A program made the translations under genes and the position numbers. Of a stretch of 64,000 nt of DNA, positions 34,111 through 44,196 are shown piece by piece; the first letter of the stretch is position 1, and every line of letters begins with the position of its first letter. Below the pieces are notes generated by a model. It had not been told where the DNA came from, searched no databases, and worked only from the letters and a program-made list of their open reading frames with translations. The DNA comes from Hyphomicrobium sp. GTDB taxonomy: Bacteria; Pseudomonadota; Alphaproteobacteria; Rhizobiales; Hyphomicrobiaceae. Location: NCBI RefSeq assembly GCF_019744875.1, contig NZ_JAIETU010000005.1:682001-746000 (forward strand). Reading direction: 5' to 3'.

Positions 34111-35985
34111 ATGGACGAGACAACTTTCGATGTGATCGTCGTGGGCGGCGGACATGCGGGCGTGGAAGCGGCCGCCGCTGCCGCGCGCATGGGCGCGTCG
34201 GTGGCGCTCGTCACGCACAAGTTCGCGACCATCGGAGAAATGTCGTGCAACCCCGCGATTGGTGGTCTCGGGAAGGGTCATCTGGTTCGCGAAATCGACG
34301 CGCTCGACGGCCTCATGGGCCGCGTGGCGGACGCGGCCGGCATTCAGTTCCGGTTGCTCAACAGGTCGAAGGGGCCGGCCGTGCAGGGCCCGCGCGCGCA
34401 GGCGGACCGGACGCTCTACCGCGAGGCGATGCAGGCGGCTGTCCGCGCGACGCCGGGGCTCACTGTGCTCGAAGGCGCGGTCGAAGATCTGATCGTCGAT
34501 GGGGGCGAGGTCGGCGGCATCGTCACGCAGGCCGGCGTGCGTATCCGGGCCGGCGCTGTGGTGTTGACGACTGGTACTTTTCTAAACGGTCTCATCCACT
34601 TAGGCGATCAAACTCATTCGGCAGGTCGGGTTGGCGACGCGCCCGCGCTGAAGCTCTCCGAGCGGCTCTATGGGCTGGGCCTCGCAATGGGCCGGCTCAA
34701 GACCGGAACGCCCGCGCGCCTCGACCGGCGGTCGATCGATTGGGATTCGCTCGAGCAGCAGGCGGGCGACGAGGAGCCCGTGCCGTTCTCGTTCCTGACC
34801 GAGCGCATCACCAACCGCCAAGTGACATGCGCCGTAACGGCGACGACGGAGGCCACGCACGAGATCATTCGCGCAAATCTGGCGCGATCGCCGATGTATT
34901 CGGGGCAGATCGCGTCCAAGGGGCCGCGCTATTGCCCGTCCATCGAGGACAAGGTGGTGCGGTTTGCCGACAGGGCGGCGCACCAGGTGTTTCTCGAGCC
35001 GGAAGGCCTCGACGGCGAGACGGTCTATCCGAACGGCGTTTCGACGTCTTTGCCCGCCGATGTGCAAGAGGCTTTTCTTAAGACATTACCAGGACTTGAG
35101 CGCGTTATGTTAAAGCGTCCTGGTTACGCGATCGAATACGATTACGTCGACCCGCGCGCGTTGCTGCCGACGCTCGAAACCAAGATCCTGGGCCGGCTTT
35201 TTCTGGCCGGGCAGATCAATGGCACGACCGGGTACGAGGAAGCGGGCGCTCAGGGGCTGGCTGCGGGCATCAATGCCGCCTTGCGGGCGTCCGGCGGGGC
35301 CAAAACCTTCGTTGTTTCGCGCGCCGATGCCTATCTCGGCGTCATGATCGACGATCTGGTGACGCGAGGGGTCACGGAGCCCTATCGAATGTTCACGTCG
35401 CGCGCCGAATTTCGCTTGCGGCTGCGGGCAGATAACGCCGATCAAAGGTTAACGCCGCTGGGTGAGAACATTGCGTGCGTGAGCCTCGTTCGTTCACGGT
35501 CGTATCATAATAAAAACAATGCATTACGTGATACTGCTAATCTACTTTCTCAAAAAACGCTCACACCGTCAGAAGCGGAACGAATCGGAATCGAAATTAA
35601 CCAGGACGGGAGGCGGCGTTCGGCATTCGAACTTCTGTCTTATCCTGCAGTGACCTTCGCGCGCTTGGCTGAGATTTGGCCTGAGCTTCTTTCCGTCGAC
35701 CCGGCGGTTGCGGCGCAAACAGAAATTGACGCTCGGTACGCCTCTTACGTGCGTCGGCAGGAGCTCGATGTGGCGGCGCTGCGGAAAGATGAGGGGATCG
35801 CGATCCCGGCGGATTTTGACTATGCGGCGCTTCCGAGCCTCAAAGCGGAGCTGCGTCTCAAGCTGGCGACGCAGCGGCCGGCCACGCTCGCGCAAGCCGC
35901 GCGCCTCGAAGGCATGACGCCGGCGGCGCTCATGGTGATTCTGGCGGCCGTGAAGAAGCAAGCGGCGCAAAAGAAGGCCTCATGA
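34111..35985 (+). CDS. mnmG: tRNA uridine-34 modification enzyme MnmG (GidA)
   Basis: FAD-dependent partner of MnmE in U34 modification. The 624-residue protein starts [20 protein letters not shown] (FAD-binding GxGxxG) and has [58 protein letters not shown] and [20 protein letters not shown] at 34111 is preferred over a TTG at 34093. A 120 bp part of the gene (35461-35580) is only 44% GC (53 of 120), well below its surroundings, but the reading frame and family motifs continue through it. It overlaps rsmG by 4 bp. Confidence 0.96.
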   Translation: MDETTFDVIVVGGGHAGVEAAAAAARMGASVALVTHKFATIGEMSCNPAIGGLGKGHLVREIDALDGLMGRVADAAGIQFRLLNRSKGPAVQGPRAQADRTLYREAMQAAVRATPGLTVLEGAVEDLIVDGGEVGGIVTQAGVRIRAGAVVLTTGTFLNGLIHLGDQTHSAGRVGDAPALKLSERLYGLGLAMGRLKTGTPARLDRRSIDWDSLEQQAGDEEPVPFSFLTERITNRQVTCAVTATTEATHEIIRANLARSPMYSGQIASKGPRYCPSIEDKVVRFADRAAHQVFLEPEGLDGETVYPNGVSTSLPADVQEAFLKTLPGLERVMLKRPGYAIEYDYVDPRALLPTLETKILGRLFLAGQINGTTGYEEAGAQGLAAGINAALRASGGAKTFVVSRADAYLGVMIDDLVTRGVTEPYRMFTSRAEFRLRLRADNADQRLTPLGENIACVSLVRSRSYHNKNNALRDTANLLSQKTLTPSEAERIGIEINQDGRRRSAFELLSYPAVTFARLAEIWPELLSVDPAVAAQTEIDARYASYVRRQELDVAALRKDEGIAIPADFDYAALPSLKAELRLKLATQRPATLAQAARLEGMTPAALMVILAAVKKQAAQKKAS

Positions 35986-36701
35986 GCCCGCGTCCGGCCC
36001 ACATCGGCAGCGCCGAGGCGTTCCAACAGGCTTTCGGCGTTTCACGTGAAACCCTCGACCGGCTCAAGACCTATGAGACGCTGCTCAAGACGTGGCAGCG
36101 GACGATCAACCTCGTCGCCCCGTCGACCCTGGACGACGTTTGGCACCGCCATTTCGCGGATTCAGCCCAACTGTTTGCTGTTTCACGTGAATCGGCACAG
36201 TTCGTGGCGTTTGAGGCGGACAAACCGGAGGGAGAAAAAAGCGCCGGCCCGCGAAACTGGCTCGATTTAGGGTCCGGAGGCGGGTTTCCGGGGCTCGTTC
36301 TGGCCATTCTACTGGCCGAACGCGATCCGGCGGCCCGCATGACGCTCGTGGAATCGGATTCGCGGAAGGCCGCGTTCCTGGGCGAGGTGGCCCGCAAGAC
36401 CGGCGTGGCTGTGGAGATTCGCACGGAGCGGAGCGAAAAATTCGCGACTCAGGCTAAGTCTCAGATAAGAGACGTGATCACTGCGCGTGCGTTGGCGCCT
36501 TTGCCGAAGCTGTTGGGGCTCGTATTCCCGTATTTTTCGCCTCATACCGTGGCTGTGTTCCCGAAAGGGCGCGATGCGGCGGCGGAACTGGCCCAGGCGG
36601 CAGACGCATTCCGGTTTGACGCCACGACCGAGCCGAGTTTGACCGACGACGAGGCGCGCATCGTGATCTTGAGAAATTTGGCTGTTAAGTCGGAGGGTTA
36701 G
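35982..36701 (+). CDS. rsmG: 16S rRNA (guanine-527-N7) methyltransferase RsmG (GidB)
   Basis: Methylates G527 of 16S rRNA; loss gives low-level streptomycin resistance in several bacteria. The 239-residue protein has the SAM-binding motif [35 protein letters not shown]-type block ([20 protein letters not shown]) and [15 protein letters not shown]. Unusually, two parS sites lie inside the coding sequence, both encoding V-S-R-E (FGVSRETL near residue 21 and FAVSRESA near 68). The ATGA overlap with mnmG indicates coupled translation. It precedes parA by 4 bp. Confidence 0.96.
   Translation: MSPRPAHIGSAEAFQQAFGVSRETLDRLKTYETLLKTWQRTINLVAPSTLDDVWHRHFADSAQLFAVSRESAQFVAFEADKPEGEKSAGPRNWLDLGSGGGFPGLVLAILLAERDPAARMTLVESDSRKAAFLGEVARKTGVAVEIRTERSEKFATQAKSQIRDVITARALAPLPKLLGLVFPYFSPHTVAVFPKGRDAAAELAQAADAFRFDATTEPSLTDDEARIVILRNLAVKSEG
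36038..36053. other. parS-like site 7, inside rsmG
   Basis: CGTTTCACGTGAAACC contains the full 14 bp palindrome GTTTCACGTGAAAC (36039-36052), the most symmetrical site of the eight. It is read in frame as V-S-R-E-T. Confidence 0.93.
36179..36194. other. parS-like site 8, inside rsmG
   Basis: TGTTTCACGTGAATCG, with the right half degenerate like the intergenic sites. It is in the same reading-frame phase as site 7 and encodes V-S-R-E-S. Confidence 0.88.
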
Positions 36702-36705
36702 CCCC

Positions 36706-37530
36706 GTGACAGGCCCTGGTTCGAACCTCAGAGTTCTGGCGATTGCCAATCAGAAGGGCGGCGTGGGCAAAACCACGACCGCGATTAATCTCGGAACGGC
36801 GCTGGCCGCGATCGGCGAGCGCGTGCTCGTGTTGGATCTCGATCCGCAGGGCAACGCGTCGACGGGCCTCGGCGTGCCGCCGGATGCCCGGAAACTTACG
36901 TCCTACGATGCCGTTCTCGGTACCGTGAGCCTCATCGAGGCGGCCGTTCCGACTGCAATTCCTGGACTTTTCGTCGTACCGGCGAACTCGGACCTGGTCG
37001 GCCTCGAAGCCGATCTTTCGGGAGATGCCAGCCGCGCCTACAAGCTGCGGGACGCGGTCGCGGCGCTCGTGGCGCAGGCGCAGTCGAAACCCGCCGATCA
37101 GGCCTTCAAGTACGTCCTGATCGACTGCCCGCCGTCGCTCAATATCCTAACCTTGAACGCGCTGGCGGCGGCAAATGCCGTTCTGGTGCCTGTTCAGTGC
37201 GAGTTTTTCGCGCTGGAAGGCATTTCGCAGCTCAAGGACACGATCGATCAGATCCGGGCGACGCTCAATCCGCGCCTCGAAATCCAGGGCGTCGTGCTGA
37301 CCATGCATGACGCGCGGACGACGCTCTCGCGCGAAGTCGCCGACGAAGTACGGGCCTTCTTCGGCCCCAAGGTCTACGAATCGATGATCCCGCGGAACAC
37401 GCGGGTCGCGGAGGCTCCCTCGCACGGCAAGCCGATCCTTCTCTACGATTACGACTGCGCGGGCAGCCAGGCCTACATTCGCCTTGCGACCGAGATCATC
37501 GAACGCGAGCGTCACACGAAAGCTGCGTAA
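36706..37530 (+). CDS. parA: Chromosome partitioning ATPase ParA (Soj)
   Basis: ATPase that, with ParB and parS, moves the replicated origins apart. The 274-residue protein has the deviant Walker A IANQKGGVGKTTTAINLG, Walker A' VLVLDLDPQGNASTGLG and Walker B VLIDCPPSLNILTLNAL. The N-terminal extension is short. Start is GTG at 36706, 4 bp after rsmG, so it is probably cotranscribed with mnmG-rsmG. It is the classical chromosomal parA, distinct from the orphan copy at 7642. Confidence 0.97.
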   Translation: MTGPGSNLRVLAIANQKGGVGKTTTAINLGTALAAIGERVLVLDLDPQGNASTGLGVPPDARKLTSYDAVLGTVSLIEAAVPTAIPGLFVVPANSDLVGLEADLSGDASRAYKLRDAVAALVAQAQSKPADQAFKYVLIDCPPSLNILTLNALAAANAVLVPVQCEFFALEGISQLKDTIDQIRATLNPRLEIQGVVLTMHDARTTLSREVADEVRAFFGPKVYESMIPRNTRVAEAPSHGKPILLYDYDCAGSQAYIRLATEIIERERHTKAA

Positions 37531-37563
37531 CGGCCTTAAAACACACGATAAACGGGTCAAGTC

Positions 37564-38454
37564 ATGAACTCAGCGCTACCCAAGAGCCGGCTCGGCCGGG
37601 GATTGGCCTCTCTGATCGGGGAGTCGCCGCAAAGCCAGCCGCGTCTGCCGGCGGAGGGCGAGCAGCGGCTTTGCCCCGTGGACCAGTTGCGCAGCGGCCG
37701 GTTCAACCCGCGCAAGGATTTCGTCGAGCAGGATCTGGCCGAGCTTTCGGAATCGATCCGCACCAAGGGTCTCGTACAACCCATCGTGGTCCGGCCGCAT
37801 CCTGAGGATGCCCAGGCCTACGAAATCGTCGCTGGTGAGCGGCGCTGGCGCGCCTCCCAGAAGGCCGGGCTGCATATGGTCCCGGTCATTATCCGCGACC
37901 TGTCGGACCGCGAAGTTCTCGAACTCGCGATTATCGAGAACGTCCAGCGCGCCGACCTCAACGCCATCGAAGAGGCGAACGGCTACCGGGAGCTGATCGA
38001 GCGGTTCGACTATAGCCAGGAGCAAGTCTCCGAGATTATTGGCAAAAGCCGCAGCCACGTGGCGAACACTCTGCGTCTTCTCAAGCTGCCGGCGCCGGTC
38101 CAGGCGTATGTTCTCGATGGCCGGCTGACGGCCGGGCACGCACGCGCGCTGGTCGGGCGCGACGACGCGGAGGCGCTGGCGCTCAGGATCGTTGAGCAGG
38201 GGCTCAACGTGCGCGAAGCTGAGGCCTTGGGGCAGGCGGGCCCGATCGGCGTTGCGGGTCCGACGGGGGCGCGCAAGGTCCGGGACAAGGATCCGGATAC
38301 GAAGGCCTTCGAAAAGGAGCTGGCCGATACGCTCGGCCTCAAGGTCGAGGTCAAGCGCGGTTCGGGCGAGAGCGGCAACCTCGTGATCAAGTACGGGAAT
38401 TTCGATCAGCTCGACTACATCCGCATGCGGCTGACGGGCGCGACAGGCGGCTAA
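37564..38454 (+). CDS. parB: Chromosome partitioning protein ParB
   Basis: CTP-dependent DNA clamp that loads at parS and activates ParA. The 296-residue protein shows the N-terminal ParA-interacting LGRGLASLIGE, the CTP-binding GERRWRASQKAG and ENVQRADLNAIEEANGY blocks, the helix-turn-helix QVSEIIGKSRSHVANTLRLL that reads parS, and the C-terminal dimerisation region (LVIKYGNFDQLDYIRMRL). It begins 33 bp after parA. Eight matching sites lie within 5 kb upstream. Confidence 0.97.
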   Translation: MNSALPKSRLGRGLASLIGESPQSQPRLPAEGEQRLCPVDQLRSGRFNPRKDFVEQDLAELSESIRTKGLVQPIVVRPHPEDAQAYEIVAGERRWRASQKAGLHMVPVIIRDLSDREVLELAIIENVQRADLNAIEEANGYRELIERFDYSQEQVSEIIGKSRSHVANTLRLLKLPAPVQAYVLDGRLTAGHARALVGRDDAEALALRIVEQGLNVREAEALGQAGPIGVAGPTGARKVRDKDPDTKAFEKELADTLGLKVEVKRGSGESGNLVIKYGNFDQLDYIRMRLTGATGG

Positions 38455-38648
38455 AGGGTTCGCCGTTCGCTTTTTCGCAAGATGAGGTGCCCTACCTTCG
38501 TCGGAAATGGGCGTGGCACGTTAAGCTCGCGAAGGCTGAGGACTGGACAGCGCGCTCCCACGGTGCTTAACGCCGTGTTCTGCCGCGCCGGTTCTGCGCC
38601 GGTGGGATGTTGGCGCGGCGGTCTCTTCCCGGCACGAAAGCGAATACC

Positions 38649-38969
38649 ATGAGCAACGACGTTCTTTCCCGTCTGGCCGCGACGATTAAGGCGCGGCGGA
38701 GCGAGCCCGCGTCCGCGTCCTATACGCGGCAATTGCTGGACAAGGGTCCGGCGCATTGCGCCAAAAAGCTCGGCGAGGAAGCCATCGAGACGGTGCTGGC
38801 CGGCGCCGGCGAGGGCGATGCGGCGCTGCGTGCGGAAGCGGCGGATCTTCTTTATCATTTGCTGGTGCTCCTCGAGGCGCGCGGTGTCGCCTGGGACGAC
38901 GTGCTGGCTGTCCTGGACAAGCGGGCCGGTCAATCTGGTCTGGAAGAGAAGGCGGCGCGTTCGCGCTGA
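38649..38969 (+). CDS. hisE: Phosphoribosyl-ATP pyrophosphatase
   Basis: Second step of histidine synthesis, hydrolysing PR-ATP to PR-AMP. The 106-residue protein has the HisE core SYTRQLLDKGPAHCAKKLGE followed by EAIETVLAGAGEGD and ADLLYHLLVLLEARGV, with the acidic metal ligands in place. ATG at 38649 is chosen as the upstream in-frame codons look non-coding. Other his genes (hisB-H-A-F) would normally precede it in Hyphomicrobiales; here parB sits upstream instead. Confidence 0.95.
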   Translation: MSNDVLSRLAATIKARRSEPASASYTRQLLDKGPAHCAKKLGEEAIETVLAGAGEGDAALRAEAADLLYHLLVLLEARGVAWDDVLAVLDKRAGQSGLEEKAARSR

Positions 38970-39047
38970 CCGGCTCGCGCCAGGGCCGGCAATCGTCGAT
39001 GCGGTTGGCGCGGCCCCGTGTGTGTGCAACTTTGAAGGAGGAGCCAG

Positions 39048-40079
39048 GTGAGGCTCCCGGGTGCGAACATGACCACGGCGCTGGATATCGCGGATGCGGG
39101 CAAAGGCCCGGCGTCTGACGGACGCAGCCGGTCGAGCGGCGACCTGAATTTTTCTCCCTACCGGATTTTTACTCGCGAGCAGTGGGCTAAACTGCGCGCC
39201 GACACCCCAATGACGCTGGAATCTCAAGAGCTTGAGATTCTATCCGGCATCCTGGAGGAGCTGAGCGTCGAGGAGGTGGAGACAATTTATCTCCCTTTGT
39301 CACGCCTGCTCAATCTGTACGTTGCTGCAGCGCAAAAACTGCATGCGGTGAGCTCGACCTTTCTCGGCCGGACCGACTGCAAGGTCCCCTTCATCATCGG
39401 TGTGGCGGGGTCGGTTGCAGTCGGTAAGAGTACGACAGCGCGCGTGCTCAAAGCGCTTCTGGCGCGATGGCCGGACCATCCGCGCGTCGATCTTTTGACG
39501 ACCGACGGCTTCCTGTACGCCAACCGGGAGCTTGAAGCGCGCGACCTGATGAACCGGAAGGGGTTTCCGGAGAGCTTCGACACGGCCCGGCTGATCAAGT
39601 TCCTGGCCGACGTCAAAAGCGGCAAGGCCGCGATCGAGGCTCCGGTCTACTCCCACTTCTTCTACGACATCATGCCGGGGCAGACGGTCGTCATCGACCG
39701 GCCGGACATTCTGATCGTCGAGGGCCTCAACGTGCTGCAGCCCGCCACGTACGAGCGCGGGTCGGACGCGGGGCCTTTCGTGTCGGATTTCATCGACTTC
39801 TCGATTTTCATCGACGCGGAGCCTGAGCTGATCGAGCGGTGGTACGTGGAGCGCTTCATGCGGCTCCGCAGCACGGCGTTCCGGGATCCGGCGTCGTTCT
39901 TCCATCGCTACGTGACGCTCACGCACGACAACGCGGTGGCGCGGGCGCTGGAGCTTTGGCGGACGATCAACCTCAAGAACCTGGTCGACAACATCCTGCC
40001 GACCCGTCCGCGTGCGCGGCTGATCCTGCACAAGGCGCAGGACCACAGCGTCAAGACTGTTGCGCTGCGAAATCTCTGA
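39048..40079 (+). CDS. coaA: Type I pantothenate kinase
   Basis: Phosphorylates pantothenate in the first, rate-limiting step of CoA synthesis. The 343-residue protein has the P-loop [20 protein letters not shown], the [13 protein letters not shown] substrate segment, [20 protein letters not shown], and [20 protein letters not shown]. The GTG at 39048 has a near-perfect AAGGAGG ribosome site 6 bp upstream, so it is preferred over the ATG at 39069. It follows hisE after 78 bp, as in many Hyphomicrobiales. CoaE, the last CoA enzyme, lies at 18570. Confidence 0.96.
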   Translation: MRLPGANMTTALDIADAGKGPASDGRSRSSGDLNFSPYRIFTREQWAKLRADTPMTLESQELEILSGILEELSVEEVETIYLPLSRLLNLYVAAAQKLHAVSSTFLGRTDCKVPFIIGVAGSVAVGKSTTARVLKALLARWPDHPRVDLLTTDGFLYANRELEARDLMNRKGFPESFDTARLIKFLADVKSGKAAIEAPVYSHFFYDIMPGQTVVIDRPDILIVEGLNVLQPATYERGSDAGPFVSDFIDFSIFIDAEPELIERWYVERFMRLRSTAFRDPASFFHRYVTLTHDNAVARALELWRTINLKNLVDNILPTRPRARLILHKAQDHSVKTVALRNL

Positions 40080-40305
40080 TTCGATCTGATCGAATTTCGA
40101 GCAATCGGGAATTTATTTTCGCAAAGAGCCGAATCGGCCTCGCTGGTTTGCGCCTGTCTGGGCTCAGTCGCTCGGAATATTTTGCATAACGCTTCAAGGC
40201 ATTATGGCTCTCCCGGATATTTTGGGAATAAGTCCCTCTAGACTTGCTGCGGCGCGGCAATCAATTATGGGAAATATTCCTGCTTTTCTCTCAAGGAGAT
40301 CTATC

Positions 40306-40560
40306 ATGAAGCGCACCGTAGCCCTCGCCGCCGCTCTCGCATTCTGCTCGACCGCAGCATTTGCAGACGACAAGCCGACCGCTGATGAATCGGCGAAGAT
40401 CAAGGACGCCGTTGCCGCCTGGGGCTGCGAAGGCGGCAGCTACGAGAAGGAGACCGAGGGTTCGGGCGTGTACGAGGCTGAGGACGTCAAGTGCAAGTCC
40501 GGCCAGTACGATTTCCGCCTCGACAAGGATTTCAAGGTGTTCGTGATCACCAAGGACTAA
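40306..40560 (+). CDS. Small exported PepSY-like protein
   Basis: An 84-residue protein with a clear signal peptide (MKRTVALAAALAFCSTAAFA) and a short mature domain resembling a single PepSY-type unit: GCEGGSYEKETEGSGVYEAE with a following YDFRLDKDFKVFVITKD strand. Two cysteines in the mature part (WGCEGG and VKCKSG) could form a disulphide. A strong AAGGAGAT ribosome site precedes the ATG and an intrinsic terminator follows, so it is a compact single-gene transcript. Function unknown; likely periplasmic. Confidence 0.8.
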   Translation: MKRTVALAAALAFCSTAAFADDKPTADESAKIKDAVAAWGCEGGSYEKETEGSGVYEAEDVKCKSGQYDFRLDKDFKVFVITKD

Positions 40561-40603
40561 GGCGCACCTGGGATCGAGCCTGTCTCCCCCAAGCGTCCAT
40601 ACG

Positions 40604-40637
40604 AAAAGGCGGCTCTCCGAAAGGAGGGCCGCCTTTT
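40604..40637. terminator. Intrinsic terminator between the PepSY-like gene and leuB
   Basis: Stem AAAAGGCGGC-CTCC pairs with GGAG-GCCGCCTTTT, closed by a GAAA loop and ended by a T-run. The flanking A- and T-runs let it serve both convergent genes. Confidence 0.93.
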
Positions 40638-40684
40638 TTACGTCGAATTCGATGACCGGGGCAGGGTTTAAGGCTGCTGCCGGA

Positions 40685-41800
40685 TCAGCCAACCAGCTTT
40701 TCGAGCTTGGCGAGGATCGCGCCGCCCATCTCGGTGGTGCCGACCTGGCGCATGCCGGGCTGCATGATGTCGCCCGTGCGATAGCCATCCGAAAGGACGC
40801 CGGCGATGGCCTGGTCGATGAGATCGGCCTCCGCTCCCATGCCGCACGAATAGCGCAGCGCCATGCCGAAGCTCGCGATGGTCGCGATCGGATTGGCGAG
40901 GCCCTTGCCGGCGATGTCCGGGGCCGAGCCGTGAACGGGCTCGTACAGGGCGAGCCGCTTGCCGGTCGTCGGGTTCTCGGCGCCGAGCGAGGCCGAGGGG
41001 AGCATGCCGAGCGAGCCGGTCGCCATCGCCGCTTCGTCCGACAGCACGTCGCCGAAGAGGTTATCGGTGACGATGACGTCGAACTGCTTCGGGTTGCGGA
41101 CGAGCTGCATGGCGCAGTTGTCGGCCAGGATGTGGTGCAGCTCGACGTCCGGGGCGTAGGACTTGTGGGTCGCGGTCACGACCTCGTTCCACAGCACGCC
41201 GGTCTTCATGACGTTGCGCTTCTCGGCCGAATGGACCTTGTTGCCGCGCTTGCGGGCGAGGTCGAAAGCGACCTTGGCGATGCGCTCGATTTCGCGCGTC
41301 GTATAGATCTGCGTGTCGATGGCGCGCTTCTGGCCGTTCTCGAGCGTCACGATTTCCTTCGGCTCGCCGAAGTAGACGCCGCCGGTGAGCTCGCGCACGA
41401 TCATGATGTCGAGGCCTTCGACCAGCTCGCGCTTGAGCGAGGAGGCGTCGGCCAGCGCGGGATAGCAAATGGCGGGGCGCAGGTTGGCGAACAGGTCGAG
41501 ATCCTTGCGCAGGCGGAGCAGGCCGGCCTCGGGACGAACCTCGTAGGGCACCTTGTCCCACTGCGGGCCGCCGACGGCGCCGAAGATCACCGCATCAGAA
41601 GCCTTGGCCTTGGCGACGCAGGCGTCGGTCACGGCGACGCCGTGCTTGTCGTAGGCCGAGCCGCCGACGAGGTCGAACTCGGTCTGGAATTTGGACGTGC
41701 CGCTCTTCTTGTTGAAGAAGGAGATGATGCGTTCCACCTCGGCCATGGTTTCAAGGCCGATGCCATCGCCGGGCAGGAGAAGCAGCTTGAGCGTCGTCAT
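40685..41800 (-). CDS. leuB: 3-isopropylmalate dehydrogenase
   Basis: NAD-dependent oxidative decarboxylation in leucine synthesis. The 371-residue protein shows [27 protein letters not shown], the TGGVYFGEP block, metal-binding region [20 protein letters not shown] and [20 protein letters not shown], and [20 protein letters not shown]. Length is typical. Preceded by a 120 bp spacer and the DUF4337-like gene on the same strand. Confidence 0.97.
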   Translation of the reverse strand: MTTLKLLLLPGDGIGLETMAEVERIISFFNKKSGTSKFQTEFDLVGGSAYDKHGVAVTDACVAKAKASDAVIFGAVGGPQWDKVPYEVRPEAGLLRLRKDLDLFANLRPAICYPALADASSLKRELVEGLDIMIVRELTGGVYFGEPKEIVTLENGQKRAIDTQIYTTREIERIAKVAFDLARKRGNKVHSAEKRNVMKTGVLWNEVVTATHKSYAPDVELHHILADNCAMQLVRNPKQFDVIVTDNLFGDVLSDEAAMATGSLGMLPSASLGAENPTTGKRLALYEPVHGSAPDIAGKGLANPIATIASFGMALRYSCGMGAEADLIDQAIAGVLSDGYRTGDIMQPGMRQVGTTEMGGAILAKLEKLVG

Positions 41801-41923
41801 GTGTCGAGGTTCCGTCCGAGGGTTGGGTTTGCGTGGCTCGCGTACTACCGCGCCGCCTCGCGCCCTGCAAGCGGACCTAAGCCTGGGCGTCTCGCCCGAC
41901 GGCCGCGACGCGGGCGGGCGGCG

Positions 41924-42520
41924 TTAACCTATGAAGGGGACGGCGACGAGAAGCAGGAAGCCGTTGAGGGTGATCACCGTGCCCGCGACACCCATGACGG
42001 CGCTGGCGATGAGGACGGCGGACCCACCCGAGATGATGGCGACGGACGCCAGCACGATGGCGATCTGCAGAAGGGCCTGCCCGTAGTCGAAGTACGGGTC
42101 CTTGCGGAGCGCGAGGTCGCGGGCGGTTTCGAGCGCCTTGCCGCGCATGAACAGCTCGTCGAGGCCTTCGCCCGATTTGGGATCGGAGGTGAGCTTGCGA
42201 TCCTCGGCCTTGTAGTCGGCGACCTTCTTTTCGATGGCCGCGCGGGTCTCGGCGCTGAGGGATGGGTTCGCAAGCGCGACCAGCTCCAGTTCGTCGGCCT
42301 GCGTTCTCAGGACATGGCGGCGCAAGTTCTTGGCCTGGAAGAAGTTCCAGGTGTTCGCGGCCTCGATGTTCTTGAGCGTGGCGTCTTTGGCGGCGTTGCC
42401 GCCGCCGAGCGTGCAGACGGCCAGGATGACGGCGAGCACGCCGATGTAGACGCCGATCCAGCGGTCGCGGCGGTGGTTGGCTGCGGTCGTGTCGTGGGCC
42501 AGATGATCAGCCAAGGCCAC
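41924..42520 (-). CDS. DUF4337-like membrane protein
   Basis: A 198-residue protein with an N-terminal membrane helix ([20 protein letters not shown]), a long charged helical middle ([20 protein letters not shown] and on, likely coiled coil, residues about 50-135), and two C-terminal membrane segments. The WNFFQAK stretch and overall layout match the DUF4337 family, whose function is unknown. The GTG start at 42520 overlaps the end of gpmA by 14 bp, so it is probably cotranscribed with dapB-gpmA. Confidence 0.8.
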   Translation of the reverse strand: MALADHLAHDTTAANHRRDRWIGVYIGVLAVILAVCTLGGGNAAKDATLKNIEAANTWNFFQAKNLRRHVLRTQADELELVALANPSLSAETRAAIEKKVADYKAEDRKLTSDPKSGEGLDELFMRGKALETARDLALRKDPYFDYGQALLQIAIVLASVAIISGGSAVLIASAVMGVAGTVITLNGFLLLVAVPFIG

Positions 42521-43154
42521 TGTCGCGGCCTTCAGAACGGACCAGCTCGCGGTATTCTGCGACGTCGCCCGTTTCGGTCATCCGGTAGACCTGGGGGGCT
42601 GCCGTTGCAAGCTCGCGGTCGAGGATCTGATCCTCGGAGAGCTTCTCGAGAGACATGATGAGTGCGCGCAGCGAGTTGCCGTGCGCGGCGACGATGACGT
42701 TCTTGCCGGCGGCCACGTGCGGCCAGATGAATTCCTGATAGTAGGGCAGGACGCGGTCGGCCGTGTGCTTCAAGCTCTCGCCGCCCGGAGGGGGAATGTC
42801 GAAGCTGCGGCGCCAGGCGAGCACCTGCTCTTCGCCCCACCGCTCACGGGCCTCTTCCTTGTTGAGGCCGGAGAGCTCGCCGTAATCGCGCTCGTTCAGC
42901 GCGGCGTTCTCGAACACTTCGGGGGCATCGCCGCCGATTTCGCCGAGGATGATGTCGAGGGTGTGCTGGGCGCGCTTGAGCTTGCTGGTGAAGGCGACGT
43001 CGAACCGGAGGCCTTCGGACTTCAGGACGCGGCCGGCCCAAAGGGCTTCGATCACGCCCTTATCGGTGAGGTCCGGATTGCGAATGCCGGTGAAGATATT
43101 CTTCTTGTTCCATTCGCTCTCTCCATGGCGCACGAGCACGAGTTTGTTCGTCAT
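42507..43154 (-). CDS. gpmA: 2,3-bisphosphoglycerate-dependent phosphoglycerate mutase
   Basis: Glycolytic interconversion of 3- and 2-phosphoglycerate through a phosphohistidine. The 215-residue protein has the catalytic [46 protein letters not shown] and the second His in [18 protein letters not shown] at 43154 gives the canonical start. It follows dapB by 41 bp, a pair often kept together in Hyphomicrobiales. Confidence 0.96.
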   Translation of the reverse strand: MTNKLVLVRHGESEWNKKNIFTGIRNPDLTDKGVIEALWAGRVLKSEGLRFDVAFTSKLKRAQHTLDIILGEIGGDAPEVFENAALNERDYGELSGLNKEEARERWGEEQVLAWRRSFDIPPPGGESLKHTADRVLPYYQEFIWPHVAAGKNVIVAAHGNSLRALIMSLEKLSEDQILDRELATAAPQVYRMTETGDVAEYRELVRSEGRDSGLG

Positions 43155-43195
43155 GGAGTCTACCCGTTTCGTCCTTTGCAACGTCGACATGCGTT

Positions 43196-44002
43196 TCAAA
43201 TTCCTAATACATCGCTCATGCTGAAAAGTCCGGGTCCTTTGCCTTGGCCCCAGAGTGCCGCCTTGACGGCACCACGCGCGAAGATGCTCCGATCGCCGGC
43301 CTTGTGAGTGATCTCGATGCGCTCGCCTTCGCCCGCGAAGATGACGGTGTGGTCGCCGATGACGGAACCGCCCCGCAACGTGGCGAACCCGATGTTGCCG
43401 CGCTTGCGCGGTCCGGTGTAGCCGTCCCTCACCATGTCTGCGTTCGACTTGAGATCGATCTTTCTCCCCTCGGCCGCGGCGGCGCCGAGCATCAGTGCGG
43501 TCCCCGAGGGGGCGTCGACCTTGTGACGATGATGCATCTCGACGATCTCGATGTCGAAATCCGCGTCGAGGACTTCGGCGATGCGCCGCGTCACAGCCGT
43601 CAGCAGGTTGACACCCAGGCTCATGTTACCGGCCTTGATGACGGTAGCATGGCGGGCGGCAGACTTGATTGCGGTCTCGTCGCGCTCGTCCAGTCCGGTC
43701 GTGCCGATGACGTGCACGATGCCGGCCTGGCCGGCCAGCTCGGCCATTTCGATGGTGGCGGCGGGCGCGGTGAAATCGATGATGGCGTCGGACCGGCTGA
43801 CGAGGTCGCGAGCGTTCGAGGTGACGGCGATGCCGAGGGCGGGGAGGCCGGCGAGAATGCCGAGGTCGGCGCCGATGTGGGGCGAGGAGCGGTTTTCCGT
43901 GCCGCCGCTCAGGACGCAGCCCGACGTCGTGGAAATCACACGGATCAGCTCGCGGCCCATACGGCCCGCTGCTCCAGTCACGGCGATTCTGACCTCGCTC
44001 AT
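43196..44002 (-). CDS. dapB: 4-hydroxy-tetrahydrodipicolinate reductase
   Basis: NAD(P)H-dependent step of diaminopimelate/lysine synthesis. The 268-residue protein has the nucleotide-binding [16 protein letters not shown], the VIDFTAPA block, and the substrate motif [20 protein letters not shown] with the catalytic His and Lys. ATG at 44002 puts the Rossmann motif at the expected place. Related genes asd (47769) and dapF (52843) are elsewhere in the window. Confidence 0.96.
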   Translation of the reverse strand: MSEVRIAVTGAAGRMGRELIRVISTTSGCVLSGGTENRSSPHIGADLGILAGLPALGIAVTSNARDLVSRSDAIIDFTAPAATIEMAELAGQAGIVHVIGTTGLDERDETAIKSAARHATVIKAGNMSLGVNLLTAVTRRIAEVLDADFDIEIVEMHHRHKVDAPSGTALMLGAAAAEGRKIDLKSNADMVRDGYTGPRKRGNIGFATLRGGSVIGDHTVIFAGEGERIEITHKAGDRSIFARGAVKAALWGQGKGPGLFSMSDVLGI

Positions 44003-44196
44003 CGCAACCTCGTGTTTCGATTGCGCGCGATATAGCATGTGTGTGGCGGAGCGGAAGTGCGGCTCTTGGGCCAGGAGTCGGTTGTCAACGGTCGAGGGTC
44101 TGCTGCGGGCAGAATGAACCGCGCGCGCCACGGATTTTGGCCAAGATGGCGTGTACAAGGAAGCCCAGGGATCAGGCTGGCGTGGGAGGTCTGCCG

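Noticed and set aside
40652-42658. A 668-residue plus-strand open frame opposite leuB and the DUF4337-like gene
   Set aside because: Antisense shadow of leuB; no motifs of its own.
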